A stretch of DNA of 64,000 nucleotides, taken from Lutjanus erythropterus (Eukaryota > Chordata > Actinopteri > Lutjaniformes > Lutjanidae). Position numbers and translations under genes: made by a program. The stretch covers positions 18,245,240-18,309,239 of the forward strand of contig CM034613.1 in assembly GCA_020091685.1 (NCBI GenBank). Reading direction: 5' to 3'. Of this stretch, positions 22,383 through 33,300 are shown piece by piece. The stretch's first letter is position 1; every line of letters starts with the position of its first letter. Under the pieces are notes generated by a model that worked only from the letters and a program-made list of their open reading frames with translations, had not been told where the DNA came from and made no database searches.

Positions 22383-22990
22383 AGGGGATAGTTTGGATTA
22401 TTTTTTGCGGAGCTGTATGAGATACTTATCTGTAGTCTGTGTATTAGCTATAGTAGATGGCGGTTGGCATGTTCCCGGTGTGGAGAAGCAGAAAGGAACA
22501 CCAACACCGAGTCTAACCACTGAAGTGCTGGATGGGGTCAGCAACAAAATGTGCTTTAGCCAGTTAAAAAAGGCCCACCAGAAAAAACTCAATATCAGTT
22601 TAAATGAGCAGAAAATCACAGTTATAGAAGCCAAATATCACTCTCTCCAGCCCTACCAAACTCCATGGGAAAAATCAGTAATTTTACCTCGCAGAGCACA
22701 GGAGTTGCTGGTCCACCGCTGCCTCAATCAATTCGTTGGTTTGTTATTGTGTGACATTTGTGAATACAAGCTATTCTTTTGAGTCACACAAAAACACAAG
22801 CAAGCCAACAGATAAAGGCAACAGTAGACCAGCAACTCTTTTGTTCTGCGAAGCAAAATGACTGATTTCACCCATGGAGTTTGGTTGGTTTGGAGAGAGC
22901 ACAGCAGTTCATTGCTTAACTCCGGTGCTGGTGCCCGTATAAGCACATCATAAAAACCCCATTTTAAATAATCCAAACTATCCCTTTAAA
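22383..22990. mobile_element. Foldback MITE, full-length copy
   Basis: It begins GGGGATAGTTTGGATTATT and ends AATAATCC plus AAACTATCCC, an inverted terminal repeat. The palindrome continues inward: 'ATGGGAAAAATCAGTAATTT' faces 'AATGACTGATTTCACCCATG', and 'GGAGTTGCTGGTCCA' faces 'AGACCAGCAACTC'. The 608-bp element is therefore close to one long imperfect hairpin. The right end is followed by TTAA. Frames across it (129 codons plus strand, 82 minus strand) are artefacts of the repeat. Confidence 0.85.
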
Positions 22991-23116
22991 GGTGGGGGAA
23001 GTGATAATTGATTGTTTTGTGTGGTTTGGGCTGAGTCACCAGTCTAAAGCGTCTGTATTTGACGACCTGAGAATGAGATTCAACAATCAACTATCGTCTC
23101 CAGAATTGCACCTTTA
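22987..23116. mobile_element. Small TTAA-flanked MITE abutting the foldback MITE
   Basis: The ends are TTAA|AGGTG and CACCT|TTAA. Interior arms 'GATAATTGATTGTT' and 'AACAATCAACTATC' form a hairpin. The left TTAA is shared with the end of the adjacent foldback MITE, so one inserted at the edge of the other. TTAA duplication is the signature of piggyBac-type integration. Confidence 0.7.
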
Positions 23117-24235
23117 ATCAATTAAAAACAATGCCACTTTAAATGCTGTGAAAGTCCAAGACTGCCTATATTAAACTGATAATGTTCAATATTATTTGCT
23201 ATTTGTGTGTACATGGTATATGAAAGTACTCCAGAGTCTAACCTTTCCATTATTTTAATGAAACTGAATGAGAAACAGAATTTACATTTTAATTTCCAAA
23301 TGGGTAGGAAACACGTTAACAGGCCGCTGAGTGAAAAAGGCAACTCTGCTTTTGCATTTGAATTTGAATTATGTCATGATTTTCGTGTCAAATAAAAATG
23401 GAATGAAATTATATGTAGCAGTTTGTATTTTCATTTGAATAATGGTCAGATTCCCCCTGTTCTTATTTGAATTTGAAATGAAATAGAAAATGTCATGAAA
23501 AGAAACGTCACTTTGATTGAATGATTCGTTTTAATGTTTTCAGTGTTTGACTTTCAATCGCTAACTTGGCTAACCACCCGAGCTCGAAAAGTAAACTTGG
23601 TTTAGCCATCCGCGTGCAGGAAAAAAATAATTCCTGTGAGAGGAGAGATTTCATGGAACACAGACAGTGTGGTTTATCTTTTCATACGTTCATGTAGAAA
23701 AGGACATACTGGAAAACACAAGACAACCTAAACAAAGCAGATATAACATAGCAGAACATAAAAGTAGATAAATGATAAAGAGATTTATCCAGTTGCTGCA
23801 CATTTCAAGGATATGAATCAACTAGACTCGAGGCCACTCAATTACAACCCAGAATAAAATCAACCATAGTTAAATGAGGTATGTGTAAGGTCAACTGTAG
23901 ATTAATGTGAATGTGGATTGAATGTGTTCTGAAAAATGAGCTTGAAAGACTATAGAATAAGCTCTTTTGTATTGGAAAATGGAGATTCGGCCATTTAGCC
24001 CGGTGATGGGTTAATATTAATTATTGTATTTTTGCAGGATGAAAGGTGACTGTTGATTGGAACGGATGTGCGTAGGCCATGAAGGAGTCTTTATGAATGT
24101 TTATGATTGTTGTCATTTGGTCAGTCATGTAACTTTTAATGCAGTGTCAACATTATTTGGAACACTAACCCTAACTTTGTAAAAAAATACAATAAATACA
24201 ATGGACCTTCTTTCCACTTTTTAATCTGTGCTCCG
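23117..24235. other. Unassigned AT-rich stretch
   Basis: No recognised gene or repeat. It contains repeated ATTTGAATTTGAA-like phrases near 23355-23480 that look like simple AT-rich sequence. Confidence 0.4.
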
Positions 24236-24780
24236 ACAACTGAGCAAGCTATGTGCTTTGGTCATCTTTCTTTTTTCCTCTTTCCTTCACTTTGATATGT
24301 GCTTAGATATGTGTGAAGACAGTTATATTGTGGTTTGTTTCTTCTATTCTGGTAACTTTTAAAGAATGACAATATCAAAGCAATACATACATATTTTTGC
24401 CAGGAAACAACATTTCATGTAGTTGTTTTGTTCAGGTGGAAACTAGTAGACTTTTGGAGAAAAAGAGAAGAATTGTAACCAGGGAGAAAATAGGCAGAGG
24501 GTAAAGAAAAAGTGGAGTCTCCTCGGGAGGGTATGTGCTGGGGGACCTTTATTCACATCTTAAGCTAGCCATTGTTAGCAAAACACTGGTTAACCTCCAT
24601 AAATAATTAGCTAGTTACTTAGCTAGCATTTTGCTAACATTAGCTAAGTTAAGGTGTGACCCAAAATGTTGGTTTCATAAGAAAAGGAGAAAGTTGTGAG
24701 AGGTATGAAGTTTGCACGACTGTTATTGGACCACAGAACAAAACGGGGTGAGACTTAGGAAGGGTCAGTTGTTGTCTGTA
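24236..24780. repeat. TAGC-rich dispersed repeat, diverged copy
   Basis: It includes 'AAGCTATGTGCTTTGGTCAT' and 'GGGGACCTTTATTCACATC'. A core of TAGC words lies at about 24562-24650. It ends in 'GACTTAGGAAGGGTCAGTTG', which is nearly identical to the 56.86-kb copy. Confidence 0.55.
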
Positions 24781-24788
24781 GGGCGCAA

Positions 24789-25076
24789 AAAGGTCCAGCG
24801 TGTAAGATTTACAGTTTTATTGGCAGAATATGTAAGATATGGAATATAATAGTTATATGTATGTTTTCATTAGTGTGTGATCAGCCACTTACATCTACCA
24901 GGCCAGAGGAGACAAACCAAACCCTTGCTCTAGATTCAGCCCTCTGTGTTTTTCTGGAGTTTTTCGAGGCCACCGTAGTTTCTCCTACACATTTGGACGG
25001 GGAGGGTGAGGTGAAATGTTTGCAATCTTTAGGCTCACTGCTAAATGCCTCTAAATCCTACACACTGGTCCTTTAA
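24789..25076. mobile_element. MITE with AAAGGTCCAG...CTGGTCCTTTAA ends
   Basis: The left end AAAGGTCCAGCGTGTAAGAT is the inverse of the right end 'AAATCCTACACACTGGTCCTTT'. Interior landmarks include 'GGCAGAATATG', 'GGAATATAATAG' and 'TTTTTCGAGGCCACCGTAG', as I recall for a very common percomorph MITE. The right edge runs into TTAA and the left is degenerate. The 71-codon frame inside is not a gene. Confidence 0.8.
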
Positions 25077-26155
25077 TGACAACAGTCAAAAATAGTCATA
25101 GAGACTCCTTGATGTTCATGACAGGTGTCATGTCAGTCTTGATAATTCGTATTTCTCTTGTAAATTTCCTGTCCATTGTGTTTGCAGAATCTCTGGACTT
25201 TCATTCATACTTGCAGTCAAAGTTTTGTCCAACTTCAGGGCAGTTTCCCCTCAGCTCTCTGTTTTAGTACGAGACGGCACATTAATCAAAAACACAGTGA
25301 AGAAGCAGCTATGGCCTGAGCCCAGAAGGTTTGACAGTACATACAGAGGATAGTAACAATAGTTGTGCGCCTTGTCTCTGACCTCCTGTCATGGCATGAT
25401 AAATACCTGGCGGCGGTTATGGTCGACTGGAACAAAAGTGGGGGATTGTGGGACACTGATGGGAGCTTTGTTTCAGCTTGGCATGAGGCGCTAACTTCCC
25501 CTATTTGTCCTTCTTGACCCCCCATTCAACATATTTACTGCATTTAAACACAACAGATGGCGGGGCTGCTCTTTGTACAAAGCAGGTCACAAAAATAAAA
25601 TCTCAGGGAGCCGGAGAGTTTCAAATCCGCAGGGTGTTAGTTAGTTTTCAGTTTGTCTACAGAGGTGGGCAAGAGAAATGCTGTTTGCCTCTTCTTATTG
25701 CTTTTTGCGACGTTTGAGCTCAGTTCTCATCTACTTTCAAGGTTCTCGCTTGGAAACCGGAGCGGCCTGTGTGTGGGAGAAGGAGAGAGGCGCATTAGCA
25801 GTGTTGTGAACAATTCCAAGTCAGCCATCAAAGTGCGCCATGTCCAGTAATTGTTGTTTAATTGGCAGTGAAATGTTGTTTTCTGGTTTGACAATTTACA
25901 AAGGACGTTAGGAGGGAAGGAGCTCCACAGATTCCACCATATCTAATGCTGATGAACAACTAAGGGGACTATTAGCGGTTTTCTCAAAATATATTGCTTT
26001 ATAATAAAAATGTGTAAATGAGGATTACTATGACATCGGTAATTATCATCTTTCAAAGTTTCTTGTGACCTTTTGTGCAACATGGAGGAAAGAAAGGCTA
26101 AAAAGGATTCTATATAACGTTAAAAGCAGATTTAAGAGCTGTTGGAGACAAAATT
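25077..26155. other. Unassigned stretch
   Basis: No exon or RNA is supported. The 25280-25860 part is G+C-richer and unique-looking, with short frames only. Confidence 0.4.
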
Positions 26156-26159
26156 TTGG

Positions 26160-26302
26160 TGGGCATTTCTGCCTTATTATAATTTGGTAGAGACAGAAGA
26201 AAGAGACAGGAAAGGAAGAGCGGATGACATGCAGGAAAGGGCCTGGGGCCAGATGTGAACCCCGGCCGCTGAGGTAAGGACTCAGCCTCGACACATGTCA
26301 GG
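26160..26302 (-). mobile_element. tRNA-derived SINE fragment (minus strand)
   Basis: Read on the minus strand it has 'GCGGCCGGGGTTCACATCTG', a degenerate box-B-like region, followed by 'CAGGCCCTTTCCTGCATGTC'. These are the same landmarks as the copy at 30334 ('GTGTGTCATCCCC', '...GGCCCTGTGCTG'). The poly-A-side tail would lie at the left near 26160-26185. Diverged and truncated. Confidence 0.6.
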
Positions 26303-27415
26303 GTTCAACATTAACCATGGCCACTGGCCACGAAAAGCTACCAAAGTCCATTTAGGTGGTGTTCTATTCCCATACTGCAAGCCTTCTCCAACACAGTACA
26401 GATCCACAAACATCCAGGTTCCTTCATGCATAACCACCGTGAATGCATCATGTTTACAAATGAGGTTATGTATGAAGTTAAGCTGACGTATACTGTATTT
26501 TCCCCAAACTTATAGCAACTAGCAGCTGGTACAAAAAGCACTGTTACCTTGAATAAATTATGGATTTCTCTGAGTTTGACCATTGTTGGAAACATTTGGG
26601 TTAGACATTTAGATTTTATTGCAGACATGTTACATATTATAGCTTTAATTTAAAATCTAATGTAGTTATTTCCTCAACAGTTTATTTTTTTTTTAAATCA
26701 TGCTACTAACATGTAATATATGACTTTTTTGCAGTGACAGAGCAATGCAACATGTTTATGATGATATGTCTCTAATTCCATTACGTTTTGTATCTCACAC
26801 AACACATTTCCCAGGACCTCAGACTCATTTCAGAGACGGAAAGCGCCTGTGGAGCATGAAACTTGGGCAAAATACAGCTGGTGTCAATAATTGTAACAGC
26901 TGCCTCACTGATACCAGCAGAAAAATGACAATTATCAACAAAAAAACCAAAAACAAAAACACCAGACAGATTACAAAACACTAAGTAACATTTGCAGTTT
27001 GGAATGTGAAATAGCAAACTTGACAAACTACTGAGCAAACTACTTAGCATGAGGCCTGATGGGAATGTGGGCCGTCTACAAACCAGAGAGAACCACGCTG
27101 CCTCGACTGAGTTGCAAAATGTAGATAAAAATATTTATTCTGGGCATTTTATTGGGTATCAACCTCACATTTATGCGCATATTGTCAAAAAACACACTCA
27201 AAGTGTAAATAAACATGTCAGGTTGCTTTTATGCCCATGAGACACAGCGGAGTGGACTTTTTACCTTAACTTTTGCAACACAGGGGCATCTGTGAGTATA
27301 TTGCTATGAAACAATATTATGCTCTTCCATTATATTATGCCTGGTCATACCTTTGCGGTTATTTTTGTGAAAGCAATACAATATTAATGCGATGCTTTGC
27401 TCTATGCAGACAGTA
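26303..27415. other. Unassigned AT-rich stretch
   Basis: No recognised gene or repeat. It includes a T-run at about 26684-26693 and A-rich runs at 26938-26960. Confidence 0.4.
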
Positions 27416-27419
27416 ATAC

Positions 27420-27497
27420 TGTTAAGGAAATGTCAGTGACTAGTAATGTGTAATAAATTACATTTTTGAAAGTAACTTGTCCAACACTGCTAGCAAC
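27420..27497 (-). repeat. Fragment of 'CAGTGTTGGACAAGTTACTT' repeat
   Basis: On the minus strand it reads CAGTGTTGGACAAGTTACTT, then 'TCAAAAATGTAATTTATTAC'. This is the recognisable end of a widespread vertebrate/fish dispersed repeat that begins with a variant of this phrase. Confidence 0.5.
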
Positions 27498-27794
27498 TAA
27501 CAGCTATAGATGATAATAAAGTAAAGAAACAACATTCTGATTTTGTGATGCTTTACATTCACTTCGGGATGGTAACAATTGTTTGGGGGTTTTTTTGGGA
27601 CGGTTCTGGGATGGTGGTGACAAAAGTTAGTTTGGAGCCCCGCTCTGTGTTTTCTGCATCTTTCTGACAGAGCAAAAAGCTCTGATGTCCATAACAGGCT
27701 GTAAAAGAGTCGCTCTGGCATTAGCCTCTCTGCTGAAGAACGCTGAAACAAACTGAGCAGGCATCAAATCAAAAATGCCCATCACACTGCAAGA

Positions 27795-27893
27795 ATCTCT
27801 CTCTCCCTCTCTCTTCTTTCAGCTAGTGTACTCCACCCTCTTTATCTCTCCCTCCATCCCTCTGTCTCTCTCTCTCTCTCTCTCTCTCCCCTC
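27795..27893 (+). repeat. CT-rich tract with (TC)12
   Basis: This is a pyrimidine-rich tract with a pure TC run at about 27865-27888. Confidence 0.9.
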
Positions 27894-27899
27894 TGCTTT

Positions 27900-28070
27900 A
27901 TCAAGGCAGTGAGACCCCCTGGGAGGCTCTGATCTCCAGCGCACATCCTGAAGAATTAATGACTTCTAATGTACCAGTTAATGCAGAAAAGGCGGAACAT
28001 CCATCATAACTGACAATTTAATGGCGCTTTCATAGATGGGCCACTCACATCTCTCCTATTCTCCTTCGCC
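27900..28070. promoter_or_regulatory. Unique-looking segment, weak candidate regulatory element
   Basis: Non-repetitive sequence with 'CCTGAAGAATTAATGACTTC' and 'TGACAATTTAATGGCGC'. No coding potential. The suggestion rests only on complexity and homeodomain-like words. Confidence 0.2.
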
Positions 28071-28822
28071 ATTTTTCCCCCCCTTCCCCTCTCTCGCTAA
28101 CAGACAGACACACACGCTCATAGAAACGTAGCACGTGTACAACGCATACACACAAGGGCAACATTATCCTTCTTACTGACTTCATGGTAAATGTTTCTAA
28201 AATGTTCTCAGGATCGTTTCGCAGGGAGGATACATTAAATCTGATCCGCTAACCTTAAAATAAGGAACACAATATCCTGCATAGTTACCAGTGCATGACT
28301 GGGAACAAATCAGGAACTAACTGGTAATTACTGAATAGTTAACAAGTCATTTCCAAATCAAGAATTATCGTCGAGAACATACTGCTATACTGCGTTAATG
28401 AACCAGCGTCTAATGATTTCCTACAAATGTGAATCATACTGTGCACTTTTTTAAAATGACATTTTCCTACTAAATTCCAAATCAGCTGCTAAATGGTCCA
28501 TAACCAATAATTCATCATCACTTTCCTACATGTTAGTTACGACTTTTGTGCCCTCTTTTCCGAAGTAGCGCATCATACTGAGCTGTTCTGCTTCATTACT
28601 TCATGATTATCTCACCATTACTTACAAGTGAAGAAGGAGCCGGGTTTCAACTGGAAATGCATCATTAGTTCACGGGTGACACAAGCTAGAAACAGTAAAA
28701 ACAGTAGTAGAAAATCTTTGTTTTCTGAGCACATTTAGATCAACATATTCTCAGTTAAAGTAATATAAAGTATGCATGTTCACAAAAAGTGAGGAGTTAA
28801 AGCTGTACAAATGAATATCTAT
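28071..28822. other. Unassigned stretch
   Basis: Nothing recognised. Confidence 0.4.
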
Positions 28823-29046
28823 AGCCATGTTTCCACCAAAAGGAACTTTCCGTAGTGACTGGGAACCTTTGGAGGAACTGTGTGTTTCCACCACAGCCAC
28901 TGGAGACATATTTTACCCCCCCACCGCTCAGGGGGTAGTACTTTCCAGAAGTAAACAGACAACAACAGGTTAAAGGAGCATTTTAGTTCCTCGAAAAGTA
29001 GTTCCTGGGACTAAATATTCCAGGCACTTTAGGTGGAAACGTGGCT
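28823..29046. mobile_element. MITE with AGCCATGTTTCCACC ends
   Basis: The left terminus AGCCATGTTTCCACC faces the right terminus GGTGGAAACGTGGCT with two or fewer mismatches, over 224 bp. Interior 'GGAACTTTCCGTAG', 'GTGTTTCCACCACAG' and 'TAGTTCCTGGGAC' recur in the degenerate element at 13505-13978. No coding capacity, so it is a non-autonomous DNA element. No clear target duplication is seen. Confidence 0.8.
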
Positions 29047-30324
29047 TTTGTACAACAATGGGTCAAATGACTGTGTAATGTGAAAGATTTTTCATAGTGA
29101 CAACCAATATTACAATTCAGCTCAGCTCTACAGAGTGCCTTCCAGCTCGTTGTTCTGGTTTAATCGACCCACAACTTTACCATTTTGATTGATGGTAATG
29201 TGTGATTGACTTAGACTGAGAACTTTAATGTAATTTGTTCTCACGTCTGTTTTGCAAAAGAGATACTGGTGTCAGTGAGACGTCTTGGAACAAATTACAC
29301 TAAACTAGTGATTCGAAATCATCATCAAACTCAGTAGCCACTTTAGAGCTGGAAGAATTTGTCAACAGAGTGATGCAGGGATGATGTCATTTCCTTTCCT
29401 TTTGTTTCCTTCCAGCGTGGAAGTTAGCATCGCCCTGTTTCCCTCCACAAAAAGTCAAAGGATAAGTGCTGCCACGAACAAAAGTTTATGATACTTAGAC
29501 ATTTTGTTCAGCAAGATAATCTTCACAAATTAAAATCATTTTTAAAATATTTTAAGTGTAAATGCAGTCACCAGGAGTAAACTGACCAGTGTTCAGTGTG
29601 ATGATGTTTAACGTCCCTGATAACCTCTGTAGTCTTATTTAGCCACTTGTTAGTGACCACCTTTTCAAAACACATGAATGCTTCAAAATTCAGGAGTAAG
29701 ATATTTAGTGACTTTATTTTGTAGGTGCAGATATGCTAACTCATTTTCCAGACTTTAAAACTCACTGTTGTACCACCCAATAACTGATAAATAGAAAACC
29801 TACTGGCAACAAACATGATTATCAATTCTTCATTTAAGGCAGTTTGTAAGCAAACATTCACTGCTTCCAGTTTTAGAAATGTGAACATTTGTTAGTTCCT
29901 CTGCCTCTATGAACTGAATACTTTTTGGTGACTGACATTTGAATACATGATCATGGGCTCAGGGAACTTGATGATGGTGATTTTTCACAATTTGCTGACA
30001 TTTTTAGACCAAATGCAGGGACTTGCAGGCAGTGTGATGAGCTTTTGCTCAAACTTATAGCACTTTAACAAAGTGTTTGTCTCAAACACAGTTTACAGAC
30101 ATACAATACATACAATTTAGAGAAAAATACATTGAGAAGTTTGAGGGTATTAGCCCCAACATTAGCAAGGTTTAACATGCTTTTAAAGGTTTCATTGCAT
30201 ATTATAGTGTTTAACTTCAATTAAATTACTGTTTGTCTTTAGTTTGTTGTACGGTTTCCTGTCTCACTGATGGACTTGCAACCACTTTGAGCAGGCTACT
30301 GTTATGACAATCCAAATAAAAGTG
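29047..30324. other. Unassigned stretch
   Basis: AT-rich with no recognised gene, RNA or repeat. Confidence 0.4.
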
Positions 30325-30333
30325 AAATAACTA

Positions 30334-30511
30334 GGAGTGTCTCTGTAGCTGTGTGTCCCATGTACTGAGGCTATCAGTCCTCTGCAGCAGCCACCAGCTT
30401 GACTCCTGTCTGTGGCCCTGTGCTGTGTGTCATCCCCTCTCTATACTCTATACCTATTTTCCTCTCTTCACTTCAGCTGTCTCTGTCAAATAAAAGCATA
30501 AAAAGCCCAAA
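30334..30511 (+). mobile_element. tRNA-derived SINE with target-site duplication
   Basis: Body landmarks are 'CCCATGTACTGAGGCTATCA', 'TCCTCTGCAGCAGCCACCAG', 'TTGACTCCTGTCTGTGGCCC', 'TGTGTGTCATCCCC', and a tail 'AATAAAAGCATAAAAAGCCC' plus A-rich end. The flanks AAATAACTA at 30325-30333 and 30512-30520 form a target-site duplication, extendable to AAATAACTANNAG. The promoter boxes are degenerate, so it is probably inactive. Same family as 26160-26302. Confidence 0.8.
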
Positions 30512-30520
30512 AAATAACTA

Positions 30521-31852
30521 CAAGCTATCCTGGTGAGACTCTTTTCCTGAACTCATCATGAATTTGTGTACCTTATTGTGCAGTTAGACGTGGAACATCA
30601 TGTCACTGCTGATAAATGGCATCTAACTATGAGGCTTATTTTAAGCACATGAAATTTACCTTTTTGATATGTCAATCATATTCAGTTGTGCTTGTTACAA
30701 ATAGAAATGTCACTCCTTACAGTGCAGTCTGTTATATATGAGGATGTGGAAGATGATCCCTGGCTTACGGACTTAGACGATGCAGTGGAGCACACTATAA
30801 GCCCATTATATCTTCTGCCTAGATGCAGAAATCAATTGGATGATATAACATGGATTTCTGAACATTTAATGTATCTTTGACTGATGTGGTAAACACAGAA
30901 TCTGATGGAAATTTAAGTCAAAAATCAATTTTCATAGCATAAAAGCATCGAAACCTCTCAATTCTTTAGAAAAAAATAACGATAATGAAGAAAACATTTC
31001 ATATAAAACACCGCCATTTAGTGTCAACTGCTTAATTGCCACATTCATCACACCTAGAAGTGAAATGTGTGAGTATGCAGAACATAACAAGCGTTGTACA
31101 TTAAGTTGCCGTAATATGGCTCACTGTCACTGAGCAGACTGAGGGAGAATTTCTTGGCTCCCCAGCCTCTTTGACTTGATGTAGAGGACCAATATTCCCT
31201 GGAACAGCTTGCCCAGGCAGCTAATGTCCCTTTCAACACGTCTAAAATTATGTTCAGAGGACTGTCCAATCAATGGGATTGTCCAGCGATGGGAGACCGA
31301 GCCACCTTGCAGCCAAATGAGTCGGTGTTTCATAATGGTGAGCTAAATTTATTGCAGCACCCGAAATGGTCTTTGCAGGATTTTGTCTGAGAGGAGGAGG
31401 AGGAAGCAGATAGTTTTCACTCTGCTATTTTCAGATACCACAAACATAATTGAAAAGTGTTGGAGACAAGAAAACACCGCAGACTACAGTCTCAGTATAT
31501 TGGCTTGATAAAGGAGCTGGAACACAGTTAATGAAATTACTGGAAAGGTTGCACTAAAGTGTAAACAAGAAGAGAGCTTAAATTTAAGAGTTCACTTCAG
31601 ACAAAAAAAATGAATGAGCACAATTCAAAAGATACATGAGGATGAAATGTTTATGTTTACTTAAAGGATGATCTATTTTTTTTAATATGTAGCATTTTAT
31701 CATCTTAAACATAATGAATGTGCAAAATATTAAGGATATCTTCCTGATTTTTTTTGTTTTTCATTCTATACCATCAATATCTGTACTGCCTTCTGGATAG
31801 TTTTATTATTTATCGATTATTTATTGTTTTTGTTCTTATTTTCTCTGATGTT
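30521..31852. other. Unassigned stretch
   Basis: A 64-codon acidic frame at 30686-30880 has no recognisable domain and no flanking splice context that I trust. Otherwise featureless AT-rich DNA with T-rich runs near 31672-31683 and 31749-31760. Confidence 0.35.
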
Positions 31853-31887
31853 TGCACCGTACTTTCTTGCTTACCTACTAAATTAGG
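31853..31887 (+). repeat. Direct repeat left of the tRNA gene
   Basis: This ~35-bp block starts TGCACCGTACTTTCTT and ends TACTAAATTAG. It recurs at 32117-32150 with about three substitutions. The two copies bracket the tRNA gene and SINE-like fragment. Confidence 0.9.
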
Positions 31888-31944
31888 AGCCACTCAGAGT
31901 ATATTTGACCATTTACACAGGCTGGTCTGTGGGTAAACATAAGT

Positions 31945-32035
31945 GGCTCTGTGGCGCAATGGATAGCGCATTGGACTTCTAGGCATGAATAGGAAAGAGA
32001 TTCAAAGGTTGTGGGTTCGAGTCCCACCAGAGTCG
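31945..32035 (+). tRNA. tRNA-Arg (anticodon UCU) with 18-nt intron
   Basis: The mature 73-nt cloverleaf is complete. The acceptor stem is GGCTCTG against CAGAGTC (one G-U pair) with discriminator G73. The D arm stem is GCGC/GCGC around AATGGATA. The anticodon stem is TTGGA/TTCAA with loop CTTCTAA (anticodon TCT). The T arm is GTGGG/CCCAC with loop TTCGAGT. An 18-nt intron (31982-31999) sits after position 37, the canonical place for eukaryotic tRNA introns, and tRNA-Arg-UCU genes commonly carry one. Internal promoter boxes A (TGGCGCAATGG) and B (GGTTCGAGTCC) are intact. No TTTT terminator follows closely; the nearest run I see is about 270 bp downstream. It reads AGA codons. The structure looks functional. 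Confidence 0.95.
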
Positions 32036-32044
32036 TAATTATGA

Positions 32045-32106
32045 GCCGGCAGTGGCTCAGTCTGTGAGGACTTGGCACGGGAGCTGAAGCATTGCTGGTT
32101 CAAGTT
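32045..32106 (+). mobile_element. Truncated SINE-like tRNA-derived fragment
   Basis: It contains a box-A-like TGGCTCAGTCTG and a box-B-like GGTTCAAGT separated by about 40 bp. Wording such as 'GGCAGTGGCTCAGTCTGTGA' recalls a percomorph tRNA-derived SINE head. The body and tail are missing after box B. It begins only 10 nt after the tRNA-Arg gene. Confidence 0.6.
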
Positions 32107-32116
32107 AATGCAATAT

Positions 32117-32150
32117 TGCACCGTACTTTCTTACTTATTTACTAAATTAG
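32117..32150 (+). repeat. Direct repeat right of the tRNA/SINE pair
   Basis: Partner of 31853-31887, in the same orientation, at an offset of 264 bp. Confidence 0.9.
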
Positions 32151-33300
32151 AGATGTCAACCGTTAAAACCACGTCGGTCTGCGAACATGCTACGATAACA
32201 GCTTTGCTAGCTAGCAGTATGAGTTAAAAAAAAAAAAATGAAGCTCAGTGTGGAAGCTGTAGATGAAGTTTGAAATTCAGCGTGCCAAATGTATGGTTGG
32301 GGGAGAATTATTTTAGGAATGTGTCCATTCACATGATGGGTATCAAATGAAGTAGAAAAAAATGGAGTACTCTATTGGTATCAGCATCACTGCTTGTTTT
32401 TTTTTTTTTTAAATAATGCCCAACCCTAGCTTGAGATGAGGATGACAAGAGCAGTGAGAATAAACCAAAACAGCAGAGTTTTGGCCGTAAAACCAAAACA
32501 CTAAGCTTAAAGAAACTAAGACACTCTGAGGGAAAGGGTGGAAGGGATTTTCTTTGTGAGTTTGTCACTACAGATGATGTCTTTCAGAATACACACAGTC
32601 TGATGATTCATTGTTAATATATAATATTTAATAGGTGCAGCTTTAATTTACCTGCTTCTCCTCATCTACATCTCCTCTTAGTGACTGTTATACCTTAAGA
32701 GGAGCAGCATTCAGAGCGGACAGTCTCTGGTTTAGCTTAAAGTTCAGCAATCCAGTGGGGACAACTCCCTGCAACAACAAGCATGCAGCCTGACATGTGC
32801 AGACAGGTCCTGGCACCAGCGGATGCTGGGATGCAGTGAAGCACAAAAGCTGTATAAAGGCAAATTCATAAAGCTAAAACTTTCCTTTTTTCTTACACAC
32901 AGCCACGAGTTTGATACAGTGAGCATGTATTTTTGTTGTCTTCTTGGATGCCGGCCAAAATCATTTTTAGTTGTCAGTTTCTATACGTTCTGCTGTGACC
33001 TCTCAGAGCTGACATCTGATTCAATAAAAAGTGCGTACGACTGAGCCTTTAGAGAATTTATTTTGCCATGGAAAATTTAATCTGTGACAGATGCTTGTTT
33101 TTCTGGGGACATCGCTGCTCACAAGGCCGGGCGGGTCAAAAGTACAAGATAAGCGTGTTAGTATTGAGCAGGCAGATGGTAAGAAAAAAATCGTTGTCAT
33201 TGACCTGCAACCAACTATCAGATAGCCAAATACAGCAGCAAACTGATCAGATTACTTGCTACTGTGCGTGCAATAATAAGACCTGCAAGTTGGCCATGCG
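32151..33300. other. Unassigned stretch with mononucleotide runs
   Basis: It contains an A-run at about 32226-32238 and a T14 run at about 32397-32410. No gene is supported. Confidence 0.4.

Noticed and set aside
30686-30880. Acidic 64-codon frame that could be an exon
   Set aside because: No credible acceptor/donor arrangement and no recognised domain.
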